39,117 nt of DNA from positions 1 through 39,117 of the forward strand of contig NZ_JAGPWD010000048.1 of the NCBI RefSeq assembly GCF_018119395.1. Reading direction: 5' to 3'. Made by a program: the position numbers and the translations under genes. Shown piece by piece: positions 24,437 to 32,973 of this stretch. The stretch's first letter is position 1, and the number at the start of each line of letters is the position of its first letter. Origin of the DNA: Massilia sp. ZL223. Its GTDB lineage: Bacteria; Pseudomonadota; Gammaproteobacteria; Burkholderiales; Burkholderiaceae_D. The notes beneath the pieces were generated by a model, which did no database searches, was not told the origin of the DNA, and worked only from the letters and a program-made list of their open reading frames with translations.

Positions 24437-26476
24437 ATGCTTAAGCCTGGCTCACGCGTATCTGCACCGAACCTGAAGTTCCGTCTGGCTTGCGTGGCCG
24501 CTGCGCTGGTGTTCGTCACGACCCTGTTGGTTACCCTGTCGACCCTGTCCGTGGCCGAACGCGGCATGAAGGCGGTGATCGGCAACCAGCAGTTCACCAT
24601 GCTGGCTGGGGCGGTGTCCTTCATGGACGACCGCATCAGCGACCGCGTGCGCCAGATCGAGGCGATGGCGGCGAACACGCCGCAGGCGGCCTTGCGCGAC
24701 AACATGCTGATGCAGCAGTACCTCGACGTCCAGGCCCGCATGTGGGGCAACGACTACCTGAACTTCCTCACCCTGGCGCGCACCGGCGAGATGGTCGTGA
24801 CCCTGCGTGAATTCCCGCCGGGCCGCAGCCTGAACGCCACCGGTGTCGACTATTTCGAGCGGGTGATGCGTACCCGGGCGAGCGTGATTTCGGAGCCGAT
24901 CCTCAGCCGCCTGTCGGACAAGAACGTGGTGATTTTCGCGGCGCCGATCCGCAATGCGGACGGCGAAGTGGAACAGGTGCTGGTCGCCAGCGTGGACCTG
25001 CAGGGTTCAGGTTTCCTGCGCCAGATCGGCTCGCTCCGCCCGGGCAACTCGGGGTATCTCTACCTCATGACCGCGAAAGGCATCCTGATCGACCACCCGG
25101 AAAAAGATCGTGTGATGGAACATGTTAACGCTAAACCCGGTCTCAACACCGCCACCGAGCGCGCCTTGACAGGGTATGAAGGCTGGGTGGAGGGGCGCGG
25201 CAAGGATGGGCGCGAATCCATCTATGCGTTCAAGCGCCTGCGCACCACCGGCTGGATCCTGGCGGCGCGCTACCCGAGCGACGAGGCCTTCGCGCCGCTG
25301 GCCGAAATGCGCCGCAACGCCTTCTTCGGCGCGCTCGGCCTGGCGCTGGCCTCCGGGGTGCTGGCTTGGGTGCTGGTATTCCGGCTGCTGGGGCCGCTGG
25401 AGACCCTGCGCGACCAGGTCTGGGCGATTCGCCACGATGCCAGCGACATCGCGGTGCTGCGCGACGGCCGCAAGGACGAAATCGGCGAACTGGGGCGCGC
25501 CTTCTACGAGCTGATGGCGGAGCGCGAGACGTCCGAAGGGGACCGCAATGCGACCGAGAAGCGCTTGCGCACGATTGCGGACAACCTGCCGGTGCTGATT
25601 GCCTACCTCGACAGGGAGCGGCGTTTCGGCTTCGGCAACGCCACCTTCGAAAAGTGGTTCGACGTATCGCTGGCGCAGCTGGCCGGCATGACGGTGTCGG
25701 AACTGATGGGGCGCGAAGCCTATGCCCAGGTGCGGGACAAGCTCGACGAGGCCTTCGCCGGCCACAGTGTCACCTGCGAAGTGAAGCTGGATGTGCCCGG
25801 CGCGCCGCGCTATCTGCAGGGCACCTTCATTCCCGATCTCCAGCTGGACGGCACGGTCGCCGGCGTCTACGCCCTCATGCACGATGTAACCCATACCAAG
25901 GAAGTCGAGGAGCAGCTGGTGCAGCTGACCCGCATCGATACCCTGACCGGGATCGCCAACCGTCACATGTTCACCGAAACCCTGCAGCATGCCCTGGACC
26001 GGGCCCGGCGCAGCCGCAAGCCGCTGGCCCTGGCCTATCTCGACGTCGACCATTTCAAGCGCATCAACGACACCTATGGCCACGGCGTCGGCGACGAGGT
26101 GCTGAAGGAGTTCGCGCGACGCCTGACGGCGGGTGTGCGCAATACCGACACCCCGGCGCGCCTGTCGGGCGACGAATTCGTCGTGATCCTGGAGGAGATC
26201 TCGTCGCCGGCCGAGGCCGAACGCATCGCGGCCAAGATCGTGGCGACGATGCGGGTGCCGATCGACACCAGCAAGGGGCCGCTGCAGGCATCGAGCAGCG
26301 TCGGCATCGCCTTGTCGCACGCGGACCAGAACCAGGAAGAGTTGCTGGCGGCAGCCGACAGTGCGCTGTATGAGGCCAAGCGAAAGGGCAGGGACGGCTA
26401 TGCGATCTTCGATGGAGACGCGACGCCAAAGGAGGGCCATCCGGCGTCGCCAGGTTTGGAGGCGCCGGGCAGGTGA
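24437..26476 (+). CDS. Diguanylate cyclase with Cache sensor, HAMP, PAS and GGDEF domains
   Basis: This 679-residue inner-membrane protein has a first membrane helix at about residues 14-36, a periplasmic dCache-like sensor (about 40-285), a second helix at about 293-315 and HAMP (about 316-365). A PAS domain (about 375-490, starting TIADNLPVLIAYLDRERRFGFGN) leads to a GGDEF domain. The active-site motif is SGDEF (577-581), a variant often still active. An RxxD inhibitory site (RNTD, 568-571) sits exactly five residues before it, so product inhibition by c-di-GMP is likely. There is no EAL domain. ATG 24437 is chosen over TTG 24404; both have weak ribosome binding sites. The gene ends 54 bases from the convergent esterase-like gene. 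Confidence 0.9.
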   Translation: MLKPGSRVSAPNLKFRLACVAAALVFVTTLLVTLSTLSVAERGMKAVIGNQQFTMLAGAVSFMDDRISDRVRQIEAMAANTPQAALRDNMLMQQYLDVQARMWGNDYLNFLTLARTGEMVVTLREFPPGRSLNATGVDYFERVMRTRASVISEPILSRLSDKNVVIFAAPIRNADGEVEQVLVASVDLQGSGFLRQIGSLRPGNSGYLYLMTAKGILIDHPEKDRVMEHVNAKPGLNTATERALTGYEGWVEGRGKDGRESIYAFKRLRTTGWILAARYPSDEAFAPLAEMRRNAFFGALGLALASGVLAWVLVFRLLGPLETLRDQVWAIRHDASDIAVLRDGRKDEIGELGRAFYELMAERETSEGDRNATEKRLRTIADNLPVLIAYLDRERRFGFGNATFEKWFDVSLAQLAGMTVSELMGREAYAQVRDKLDEAFAGHSVTCEVKLDVPGAPRYLQGTFIPDLQLDGTVAGVYALMHDVTHTKEVEEQLVQLTRIDTLTGIANRHMFTETLQHALDRARRSRKPLALAYLDVDHFKRINDTYGHGVGDEVLKEFARRLTAGVRNTDTPARLSGDEFVVILEEISSPAEAERIAAKIVATMRVPIDTSKGPLQASSSVGIALSHADQNQEELLAAADSALYEAKRKGRDGYAIFDGDATPKEGHPASPGLEAPGR

Positions 26477-26506
26477 AGGCTGAAACGGCCGGGCTGGCGG
26501 CGATGG

Positions 26507-26524
26507 GCCAGGATTGAACCTGGC
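26507..26524. terminator. Short stem-loop between convergent genes
   Basis: GCCAGG (26507-26512) and CCTGGC (26519-26524) form a 6-bp stem with a six-base loop in the 54-base gap between two convergent stop codons. It could serve both strands, but it lacks T-tracts. Confidence 0.35.
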
Positions 26525-26530
26525 TCCGAG

Positions 26531-27865
26531 TCACAAGCCCTGAGGATAGGTCTCCGGCGGCTCGTTCGAATGCCAGCCGCTGGTCGGATCGAGGGGCTCG
26601 ACCGCCGTCGTGCGGTCGATGTGGATCACGGCGTCGAACTGGCGCGGCAGCTGGGCCATGAAGTAATGGCTCTGGCGCTCGGTGCGCGGGATATAGACCA
26701 CGCCGATGGCGCGCTCGAGGCGTCCCTCCATCAGGGCGTCGCGCGCGGGACCGGGATCGCGCAGGGGCACATAGAAATTGCCCAGGCCGGTGCTGTGCAG
26801 CGTGTGCTCGTAGCTGCCCGGCAGGCCGGGGCGCACGTGCTTGTGCTCGGCCGGTCCGTCCCATTCCGAAGCAGCCGTGACCCGGCCGTCATAGGTCGAG
26901 AAGCCGATCAGGCAGGTGTCGGCGCCATAGGCTTTGCGCGCGAGTTCCCCCACGTTCCATTCGCCCATGCGCCCGATCTCGGTGGCGCGCGCATCGCCGA
27001 TGTGCGAGTTGTGTTCCCAGACCACGATGCGGGCCGGCTTGCCGTCGCGCGAGAGGTGGCGCGCGAGCGCGTCCAGGGTCTCGGCCATGTGGCTGTCGCG
27101 CAGGTTCCAGGACGAGACCCGGCCGCGGAACATGGTGCGGTAGTATTCCTCGGCGTTCTTGACCAGGCGCGCATTCTGCTGGGCGCAGAAATACGCGTCC
27201 TCGGCCGCGATGCCGTCGCCCTGCATGTAGTCGAAGGCGCGCTGCTGGAGGTCGTGCAGGGCCGCCAGCACGCCCTGTTCGCAGGAGTCGCTCATGCCGA
27301 AGCTGGCCGCGTAGCCGTACTGCTGGCTGTCGCGGTCGTAGTGGTCGAAGCAGGCGTAGCGGCGGCGCGCCTCGCGCGCGGCTTCCGGGTCGACCTTGTC
27401 GAGGTAGCCGAGCACCTCGTGGATCGAGGTGAACAGGCTGTACAGGTCGAGTCCGTAGAAACCGGCCTTGGCCTGGCTGGCCTCGTTGCGCGCGCGCAGC
27501 CATTCCACGAAGTCGAGCACCGCGGTATTGCGCCACATCCAGGCCGGGAAGCGCTCGAAGCCGGACAGCGCCGCGCGCCCGTCGGCGTCGTGGCCTTCGC
27601 CGCGCACGTAGCGGTTGACCCGGTAGGCGTCCGGCCAGTCGGCCTCCACCGCCACGGCCGTGAAGCCTTTTTCCTCGATCAGGCGCTGGGTGATGCGGGC
27701 CCGCTCGGCGTAGAACTCATGCGTGCCGTGGGTCGCTTCGCCCAGCAGGACGAAGCGGGCGTTGCCCACCAGGTCGAGCAGGGCGTCATAGTCGCGCGCG
27801 CCGCCCGCGATCGGGACGGCTTGCGAGCGGATCGCATCGAGGGCGGTGTCGGTGATGATCGCCAT
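26531..27865 (-). CDS. Erythromycin esterase-like protein
   Basis: This 444-residue member of the erythromycin-esterase/ChaN-like fold shows the family active-site motifs LLGEATHGTHEFY (about 40-52, Glu43 and His46) and VWEHNSHIGDA (about 280-290, Glu and His). Named relatives hydrolyse the macrolide lactone, but most chromosomal homologues like this one have no shown antibiotic activity and often sit beside phosphoribosyltransferase genes. It starts six bases downstream of the SRPBCC gene stop, so both are in one leftward operon with the phosphoribosyltransferase. No signal peptide is seen. Macrolide resistance should not be assumed. Confidence 0.88.
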   Translation of the reverse strand: MAIITDTALDAIRSQAVPIAGGARDYDALLDLVGNARFVLLGEATHGTHEFYAERARITQRLIEEKGFTAVAVEADWPDAYRVNRYVRGEGHDADGRAALSGFERFPAWMWRNTAVLDFVEWLRARNEASQAKAGFYGLDLYSLFTSIHEVLGYLDKVDPEAAREARRRYACFDHYDRDSQQYGYAASFGMSDSCEQGVLAALHDLQQRAFDYMQGDGIAAEDAYFCAQQNARLVKNAEEYYRTMFRGRVSSWNLRDSHMAETLDALARHLSRDGKPARIVVWEHNSHIGDARATEIGRMGEWNVGELARKAYGADTCLIGFSTYDGRVTAASEWDGPAEHKHVRPGLPGSYEHTLHSTGLGNFYVPLRDPGPARDALMEGRLERAIGVVYIPRTERQSHYFMAQLPRQFDAVIHIDRTTAVEPLDPTSGWHSNEPPETYPQGL

Positions 27866-27871
27866 GATGAC

Positions 27872-29071
27872 TCAATGCAGGTAGCGGTCACCGGCGGGCG
27901 AGTGGGAGGACGTGTAGGGCGTCACGCCGCGCTCGATGAAGGACTTCATGCGCGCCAGGTCGTCGTCCATCTGGCGCTTGGGATCGGCGCCCAGCATGCG
28001 CGCCAGCCCGTGGCCGAGGGCGCCGCCCGGCGGCGTATAGGCCATGCGCACCGTGACCCGGGTGCCGCCGCGCACCGGCTCGAAACTCACCGCGCCTTCC
28101 TGCTCGATCTCCGAGCCCGGCTCGCTGCGCCAGGCCATGTGGTCGGGGCGCGCCTGCTCGGTCATGACGGCGTTCCACGAATATTCGCTGCCGCCCGGGC
28201 CCTTGACCACCCAGTGCGAACGGCGGTGGCCCAGGTCGTGCACCTCGCTCACGTGCGACATGAAGCGCGGAAAGTTGTCGTAGTTCGACCAGGCATCGTA
28301 GACCTCTTCGGGCGCGGCGGCGATCTCGATGGTTTTCTCGACCTCGATCCGGCTGCCCGAGGGTTGCCCGCGCACCATGGCGGCAAGACGCGCGCCGCCG
28401 CCGCTCCTGGCTAGCAGGGCCAGGGCGCCCAGGCCGAGCACCACGCCGAGCGGGGAACGGCGCGCCAGGCCGGTCAGGCCCAGCACCCCGCCGCCGAGCA
28501 GGGCGGAATTGGTGAGGGTGGGGCTGCGGTGGTCGAAGGCGTTGACCAGTTCGTCGAGCCAGCCGCGCGCCTGGCTCGCGGCTTCGCGCACCCGCGAGCG
28601 GGCGCGGTCCGCCTCGGCGTCCATGCGCGCATCCATGCGTCCCCGCGCTTCCCAGGTATTGCGTTCCAGTCGGTGCTCCAGCTCCCGGCTGCGCTCGCGC
28701 GACTCCTCGGCGGCGCTGGCGATCCGGCCGCGCGTGCGCGAGGCGGCGTCGGCGGCGCTGGAGGCAAGATCGTGCGCGGTGTCGGCGATCCGTTCGCCGG
28801 CGCGGGTCGCCATGGCGTCGGCGCGGGCGTAGGCGGCGGAAGCGCTGTCGCGCGCCGCGTTCAGGCTGGCGGTGGCGCTGCGCAGCAAGCCGCCGATGGC
28901 GTCGCCGGTATGCAGGCCGGCGTCGCGCACCGTGTGGGCGGCATAGGCGCGCCGGGCGCGCCCGCGTTCGGGGTCGAAGATATACATCAAGAGCGCACCG
29001 GCGGCGGCTGCGCCGATCCATTTACCCATGTCGCCCAGTTCCATCCGGCTGTCGGTCTTGATCTGTTTCAT
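27872..29071 (-). CDS. Membrane-anchored SRPBCC (START-like) protein
   Basis: The 399-residue protein has three parts. A hydrophobic N-terminus (MGKWIGAAAAGALLMYIFDPERGRARR, about 15-41) resembles a single membrane anchor. Next comes a long Ala/Arg/Glu-rich helical region (about 42-180, likely coiled coil or YtxH-like) and a hydrophobic stretch (about 190-225) with two possible membrane segments. The C-terminal SRPBCC/cyclase-type domain (about 243-370) begins IEVEKTIEIAAAPEEVYDAWSNYDNFPRFM, the standard signature. Such domains bind hydrophobic ligands; the ligand is unknown. AGGAG precedes the ATG. It lies between the phosphoribosyltransferase (37 bases upstream) and the esterase-like gene. 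Confidence 0.85.
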   Translation of the reverse strand: MKQIKTDSRMELGDMGKWIGAAAAGALLMYIFDPERGRARRAYAAHTVRDAGLHTGDAIGGLLRSATASLNAARDSASAAYARADAMATRAGERIADTAHDLASSAADAASRTRGRIASAAEESRERSRELEHRLERNTWEARGRMDARMDAEADRARSRVREAASQARGWLDELVNAFDHRSPTLTNSALLGGGVLGLTGLARRSPLGVVLGLGALALLARSGGGARLAAMVRGQPSGSRIEVEKTIEIAAAPEEVYDAWSNYDNFPRFMSHVSEVHDLGHRRSHWVVKGPGGSEYSWNAVMTEQARPDHMAWRSEPGSEIEQEGAVSFEPVRGGTRVTVRMAYTPPGGALGHGLARMLGADPKRQMDDDLARMKSFIERGVTPYTSSHSPAGDRYLH

Positions 29072-29108
29072 GTCGGCTCCTCTCGATTGGGTTGGGCCGG
29101 CGCTTTGC

Positions 29109-29771
29109 CTACTGGCCGGGCGTCCCTGCCCAGGCCTGCGCCAGCAAATCCTGCACTTCCTCGTCGCTCGTCTGGTCGAACTTGCGGTACCACTGGCCCA
29201 CCGCCCGAAAGCGCGGCGGCGTCGCCAGGCAGACCACCTCGTCGACCTGTTCCTCCAGGCTGGCGACCGTGTCCGGCGCGCCCACCGGCGCGGCCACCAC
29301 CAGCCGCTCCGGCGCCTGGTGGCGCGCCACTTCCACCGCCGCCTGCATCGTGGCGCCGGTGGCGATTCCGTCGTCGACCAGGATCACGGTGCGCCCGCGC
29401 AGCCGGGGCGGGGGACGCCCGCCGCGGTAGCGCCGCTCGCGCCGCGCCAGCTCCTGCTCCTCGCGCCGCGTGACCTCGTCGACTTCTTCCTGGGTCACGC
29501 CCATCAGCCCGGGCACCCCCGGCTGCAGCACGCGCACCCCGCCGCTGGCGATGGCGCCCATGGCGAATTCCTCCTGGCCCGGCAAGCCGAGCTTGCGCAC
29601 CAGCATCAGGTCGAGCTCGGCATGCAGGGCCTGGGCCACCGGGAAGGCCACCGGCACGCCGCCGCGCGGCAGGGCCAGCACCAGGGTGTCGGGACCCGCA
29701 TACTGCCGCAGCTGGCGTGCCAGCTGGCGGCCCGCGTGAGCGCGGTCGGTAAAGGCGTCGGTTTGCTGCAT
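29109..29771 (-). CDS. Phosphoribosyltransferase-domain protein
   Basis: This 220-residue type I phosphoribosyltransferase-fold protein has the PRPP-binding motif VILVDDGIATGATM (129-142) and an early LALPRGGVPVA strand-loop (32-42). The insert GLPGQEEFAMGAIASGG is characteristic of the uncharacterised branch that neighbours erythromycin-esterase-like, dienelactone-hydrolase and Hsp20 genes. The base or acceptor is unknown, and the hood region does not match purine or pyrimidine salvage enzymes. It is the first gene of a three-gene leftward operon; a strong terminator separates it from hsp20. Confidence 0.88.
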   Translation of the reverse strand: MQQTDAFTDRAHAGRQLARQLRQYAGPDTLVLALPRGGVPVAFPVAQALHAELDLMLVRKLGLPGQEEFAMGAIASGGVRVLQPGVPGLMGVTQEEVDEVTRREEQELARRERRYRGGRPPPRLRGRTVILVDDGIATGATMQAAVEVARHQAPERLVVAAPVGAPDTVASLEEQVDEVVCLATPPRFRAVGQWYRKFDQTSDEEVQDLLAQAWAGTPGQ

Positions 29772-29785
29772 GCTGCGCCCGTCCT

Positions 29786-29835
29786 GAAAAATAAGAAGAC
29801 CGCGTTGTTGTGCGGCTTCGCCGCAACGCGGTCTT
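29786..29835 (-). terminator. Strong intrinsic terminator after hsp20
   Basis: AAGACCGCGT (29796-29805) pairs perfectly with ACGCGGTCTT (29826-29835). Inside, TGCGGC and GCCGCA (29811-29825) form a second six-base stem with a TTC loop, separated by a small left-side bulge. In the leftward direction the stem is followed by CTTATTTTTC, a good T-tract. It ends hsp20 transcription before the phosphoribosyltransferase gene. Confidence 0.85.
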
Positions 29836-29875
29836 GCGGGCCACCCGGCGGCGGCCCTCGGGTGGAGCCAGGCGC

Positions 29876-30346
29876 TTACTGGATGGTCAGGCGGCGCGCT
29901 TCGGCGCCCTGCTTTTTGGGCAGGGTCAACAGAAGGACGCCGTTCTCGAGCCTTGCCTGCGCCGTCGTATCGTCGACTTCCTGCGGCAGGGTGAAGCTGC
30001 GCATGAACTTGCGTGCGGTGCGTTCAGCATACACCACCGTTTCGCCCTCGCGGCGTTCGTTTGCCTGCCGGCATTCAGCCTCGATCTGTACGCGTCCGCC
30101 GTCGATACTGACCTTGACGTCCTCCTTCGCGACGCCGGGCAGGTCGGCCTGCACCTCATAGGTCTTGTCGGTTTCGGTGACGTTCACGCGTGGTGTGAGG
30201 GTCCCTTCCTCGCCCCAGCGCCCGCCTTGCGCGAGCGGCGCGAAGAAGTCCTCGAACATGGTCTCGACCATCCGGCCGAACTGGTCCTCGACCGAGCCCG
30301 GACGGTAGGCCGAGAGCGGCGAACCGCCTCTTCTCACGAGATTCAT
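29876..30346 (-). CDS. Hsp20/alpha-crystallin family small heat-shock protein
   Basis: This 156-residue ATP-independent holdase has its alpha-crystallin domain at about residues 50-140: PRVNVTETDKTYEVQADLPGVAKEDVKVSIDGGRVQIEAE-type strands, then FMRSFTLPQEVDDTTAQARLENGVLLLTLPK, the conserved A-x-x-x-N-G-V-L motif. The N-terminus is short with MFEDFFAPL. The C-terminal tail ends RRLTIQ, whose Leu/Ile pair resembles the I-x-I oligomerisation motif. The start at 30346 has GGAGG upstream; an upstream in-frame start (30451) has no support. No CIRCE or ROSE-type element could be recognised upstream. Confidence 0.92.
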   Translation of the reverse strand: MNLVRRGGSPLSAYRPGSVEDQFGRMVETMFEDFFAPLAQGGRWGEEGTLTPRVNVTETDKTYEVQADLPGVAKEDVKVSIDGGRVQIEAECRQANERREGETVVYAERTARKFMRSFTLPQEVDDTTAQARLENGVLLLTLPKKQGAEARRLTIQ

Positions 30347-30438
30347 GATGGCCTCCGTTTGGTGAGGGACATGTGATGGACATGGCCGGCGGATGCCGGC
30401 ACCTTCTTTATAGGGCAGCGGAGGGCAAGTTTCAAGCA

Positions 30439-30461
30439 GGGTGGACGGCATGCGTCCACCC
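30439..30461 (-). terminator. 8-bp stem-loop downstream of fghA
   Basis: GGGTGGAC (30439-30446) and GTCCACCC (30454-30461) are perfect complements with a seven-base loop, 15 bases beyond the fghA stop in the leftward direction. The T-tract is poor, so it is a candidate only. Confidence 0.45.
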
Positions 30462-30475
30462 GGGCATAAGCGCGC

Positions 30476-31318
30476 TCAGGAGAGCTGGCGGCGGTGGAAG
30501 CGCAGGTGGTCGGCGACGAAGGTCTGGATGAAGAAGTAGCCGTGGTCGTAGCCCGCGTGGCGGCGCAGTTCGAGTGGCTGGTCGGCCTGGGCGCAGGCTT
30601 GCTCGAAAGCTTCCGGGTACAGCTGCTCGGCCAGGAACTTGTCCGCCAGGCCCTGGTCGATCAGGATGCCGCCGGGGAAGGGCGCCTCGCGCCGGCCGGC
30701 CATCAGGGCGCTGGCGTCGTAGCGCGCCCAGGCCGCCTCGTCGGCGCCCAGGTAGCCGCCGAAGGCCTTCTTGCCCCAGGGGCAGCGGCTCGGCGCGGCG
30801 ATCGGCGCGAAGGCGGACACCGAGCGGAACAGTGACGGATTGCGCAGCGCCATCACGAGGGCCCCATGGCCGCCCATGGAGTGGCCGAAGATGCCGGTGC
30901 GTTCCGGATCGGCCGGCAGCTGGGCCAGCACCAGCTCGCGCAGCTCCAGGATGTAGCTGTACATGCGGTAGTGGCGCGCCCACTCGCCCTCGCTGGCGTC
31001 GACATAGAAGCCGGCGCCCACGCCGAAGTCCCAGCTGTCGCTCTCGCCTGGCACGCCGGCGCCGCGCGGGCTGGTGTCCGGCGCGACCAGGATCAGGCCT
31101 TCCTCGGCCGCCACGCGCTGGGCGCCGGCCTTGATCATGAAGGTCTCTTCGGTGCAGGTCAGGCCGGCCAGGTAGAACAGCACCGGCAGGCGCTTGCCCT
31201 CGTGGCCGGGCGGCAGGTAGACGGAAAAGCGCATCGGCAGGCCGATGGCGCTGGAATCGTGGCGGTAGAAGCGCTGGACGCCGCCGAAGCAGGCGTGTTC
31301 GTTGAGGAGTTCGAGCAT
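30476..31318 (-). CDS. fghA: S-formylglutathione hydrolase
   Basis: This 280-residue alpha/beta hydrolase of the esterase D family releases formate and glutathione from S-formylglutathione, the last step of glutathione-dependent formaldehyde oxidation. The family landmarks are LFYLAGLTCTEETF (47-60, oxyanion region), the nucleophile Ser147 in GHSMGGHGA, and His259 in GYDHGYFFI; the acid is one of the Asp residues in LIDQGLADKF (219-228). The length is typical. The usual partner, a class III alcohol dehydrogenase, is not next to it. Its formate could feed the formate dehydrogenase implied at the left edge, but the two loci are ~28 kb apart. Confidence 0.95.
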   Translation of the reverse strand: MLELLNEHACFGGVQRFYRHDSSAIGLPMRFSVYLPPGHEGKRLPVLFYLAGLTCTEETFMIKAGAQRVAAEEGLILVAPDTSPRGAGVPGESDSWDFGVGAGFYVDASEGEWARHYRMYSYILELRELVLAQLPADPERTGIFGHSMGGHGALVMALRNPSLFRSVSAFAPIAAPSRCPWGKKAFGGYLGADEAAWARYDASALMAGRREAPFPGGILIDQGLADKFLAEQLYPEAFEQACAQADQPLELRRHAGYDHGYFFIQTFVADHLRFHRRQLS

Positions 31319-31377
31319 GATGTCGGCGGAAGTGGAGGAGAAGCTTTAGTATGCCGCGTTCATCACGATCTTGCCAG

Positions 31378-31956
31378 TTAGACCACGCCGAACGCTCCCA
31401 GCAGCGCTCCCGCGGCCAGCATCCACAGCAGGTGGATGCGGGTGCGCCAGATCACCACGCAGCTCCCCGCGGCCAGCAGCCACAGGGGCAGGTTGGCGCC
31501 GCCGCCGCCGGACGCGGCGAGCAGCCAGGCGGTGGACAGCAGCATGCCGATCACCAGCGGCCCCATGCCCTGCTTGAAGGCGCGCACGGCGCGCAGTTCG
31601 CGGTTACGGTGGCCCCATTGCGCCACCTGGTAGGTGAAGATGGTCGAAGGCAGCATGATGCCGACCATGGTGACCGCCACGCCGAGGAAGGCGGCGGCGG
31701 TGCTGCCGGCGTTCAGGCCCACGTGCCAGCCCATCAGGGCCACGAACAGCACGTTCGGCCCCGGCGCGGCCTGGGCCAGGGCGATCGCCTCGTTGAACTG
31801 GGCCTGGGTCAGCCAGCCTTGCTGCTCCACCAGGTAGCGGTGCATCTCGCTCGAGGTCGAAATCGCGCCGCCCAGCGACATCAGGGACAGCATCAGGTAG
31901 TGGCCGAACAGGTCGATCCAGTCCTGCCAGGTCAGGACGATGTGATGGACGCTCAT
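31378..31956 (-). CDS. Chromate transporter, second half (CHR short form)
   Basis: This 192-residue integral membrane protein of the CHR family shows LSLMSLGGAISTSSEMHRYLVEQQGWLTQAQFNEAIALAQAAPGPN, the G-G...Q..APGPN signature, then about four more hydrophobic segments to residue 190. Short CHR proteins act as pairs with opposite membrane topology to export chromate or related oxyanions. The ATG at 31956 overlaps the stop of the partner gene (31953-31956), so the pair is co-translated. An upstream in-frame start (31971) would lie inside the partner. Chromate specificity is known for the family but not tested here. Confidence 0.9.
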   Translation of the reverse strand: MSVHHIVLTWQDWIDLFGHYLMLSLMSLGGAISTSSEMHRYLVEQQGWLTQAQFNEAIALAQAAPGPNVLFVALMGWHVGLNAGSTAAAFLGVAVTMVGIMLPSTIFTYQVAQWGHRNRELRAVRAFKQGMGPLVIGMLLSTAWLLAASGGGGANLPLWLLAAGSCVVIWRTRIHLLWMLAAGALLGAFGVV

Positions 31957-32555
31957 CGCAGCCCCCGCCACGCCAGCAGGCAGCCCAGGCCGCCGAGCGG
32001 GAACAGGACCCAGGTGAGCGGCACGCGCACCCAGGCCAGCAGCACGAAGGCGCAGGCGGCGATCGCGATGCCGAACACCAGGGGCACGGGATTGCGCGCC
32101 AGGGTGGCGGCCATGCGCAGGCCGGTGGCGGCGATCATGCCGGCCGAGACGGCGGCCATGCCGCGCAGGGCGCCGGCCACGTGCGGATTGTCCGCGAAGC
32201 GCGCATGCACCAGGGCCAGCAGCAGGACCACGACCAGCGGCACCGCCAGCAGGCCGGCCAGGGCGGTGAGGGCGCCGGCCAGGCCGAACCAGCGGGCGCC
32301 GAGCATCATCGCCAGGTTGACCACGTTCGGTCCCGGCATGATCTGGGCCACCGCCCAGTCCTCGATGAACTCTTCGTTGCTGAGCCAGCGGCGGCGGTCG
32401 ACCACCTCGCGCTGGACGACCGCCAGCACGCCGCCGAAGCCTTGCAGGGCCAGGAGGGTGAAGGCGATGAAGAGGGCGGTCAGCGACGCGGGGCGCGGGC
32501 GCTCGGGGCTGGAACCTGGGACGGATGCGGGGATAGCGGAGGGTGAAGCGGTCAT
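31953..32555 (-). CDS. Chromate transporter, first half (CHR short form)
   Basis: This 200-residue membrane protein is the upstream partner of the split chromate transporter. After a Pro/Ser-rich cytoplasmic start (about 1-22) come a first helix and the CHR motif LLALQGFGGVLAVVQREVVDRRRWLSNEEFIEDWAVAQIMPGPN, followed by about four more helices. Together with the next gene it gives the ten-helix unit of long ChrA proteins. No ChrB-type regulator is adjacent. Its promoter should be in the 51-base gap before the stop of the small CxxCxGxG gene, or further upstream within that transcript. Confidence 0.9.
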   Translation of the reverse strand: MTASPSAIPASVPGSSPERPRPASLTALFIAFTLLALQGFGGVLAVVQREVVDRRRWLSNEEFIEDWAVAQIMPGPNVVNLAMMLGARWFGLAGALTALAGLLAVPLVVVLLLALVHARFADNPHVAGALRGMAAVSAGMIAATGLRMAATLARNPVPLVFGIAIAACAFVLLAWVRVPLTWVLFPLGGLGCLLAWRGLR

Positions 32556-32607
32556 CCCGCCATTATGGCACGCCGTCCTTTCAGTCCGCTTTCAGCCGCC
32601 CGTGGAT

Positions 32608-32784
32608 TCAGCCCCCGCCGATGCCGCGCATGACGCGGCCGCTGCCCCCGCATTCGGGACAGGGCTTGCCGTCGCCCAGCCGGCCGGTGCCGGCGCAGGC
32701 CTCGCAGATGTCCTCGCCGGCGCCGGGCGTGCCCGGTTCGGCTTCGTCGCCGGGGTTCAGGTCGGGATCGGGGTGCATGCTCAT
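32608..32784 (-). CDS. 58-residue CxxCxGxG zinc-finger-like protein
   Basis: The small gene starts at 32784 behind a strong AGGAGG site. It encodes 58 residues with an acidic N-terminus (DPDLNPGDEAEPGTPGAGED) and two DnaJ-type cysteine repeats, CEACAGTG (27-34) and CPECGGSG (42-49), which together could hold one zinc ion. It ends RGIGGG. Similar micro-proteins occur in betaproteobacteria without a known role. It is not a DnaJ, having no J domain. The codon pattern and ribosome binding site argue that it is real. It lies 52 bases upstream of the chromate transporter pair on the same strand. Confidence 0.75.
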   Translation of the reverse strand: MSMHPDPDLNPGDEAEPGTPGAGEDICEACAGTGRLGDGKPCPECGGSGRVMRGIGGG

Positions 32785-32909
32785 GGCGGACCTCCTGGAC
32801 AGTGTGATAAGGCGATTGTAGGCAGGGACGGCGGAACGCGGCGCAACGCAGGCGGCGCCGGCGCCGGCGCATTTTCTCGCATCGCCTGCAGCACGATATG
32901 GATCTGGTA

Positions 32910-32937
32910 TTGACTTCGTTAAACAGTACTGAATAAT
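32910..32937 (+). promoter_or_regulatory. Sigma-70-type promoter for the 70-residue protein gene
   Basis: TTGACT (32910-32915) and AATAAT (32932-32937) are separated by 16 bases, with one mismatch each to consensus. The start codon is 36 bases downstream, with AGGAGG at about 32961-32966. Confidence 0.6.
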
Positions 32938-32973
32938 CGTGGGGCGGCAAATCACCCCACAGGAGGACTCTCG

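Noticed and set aside
26507..26524. tRNA T-arm-like sequence (reverse strand GGTTCAATCC)
   Set aside because: The stem-loop has a six-base loop, and no acceptor, anticodon or D arm could be built around it. It is better read as a short hairpin between convergent genes.
26531..27865. Macrolide resistance gene
   Set aside because: Only family motifs are visible. Chromosomal homologues beside phosphoribosyltransferases have no shown resistance function, so it is called esterase-like only.
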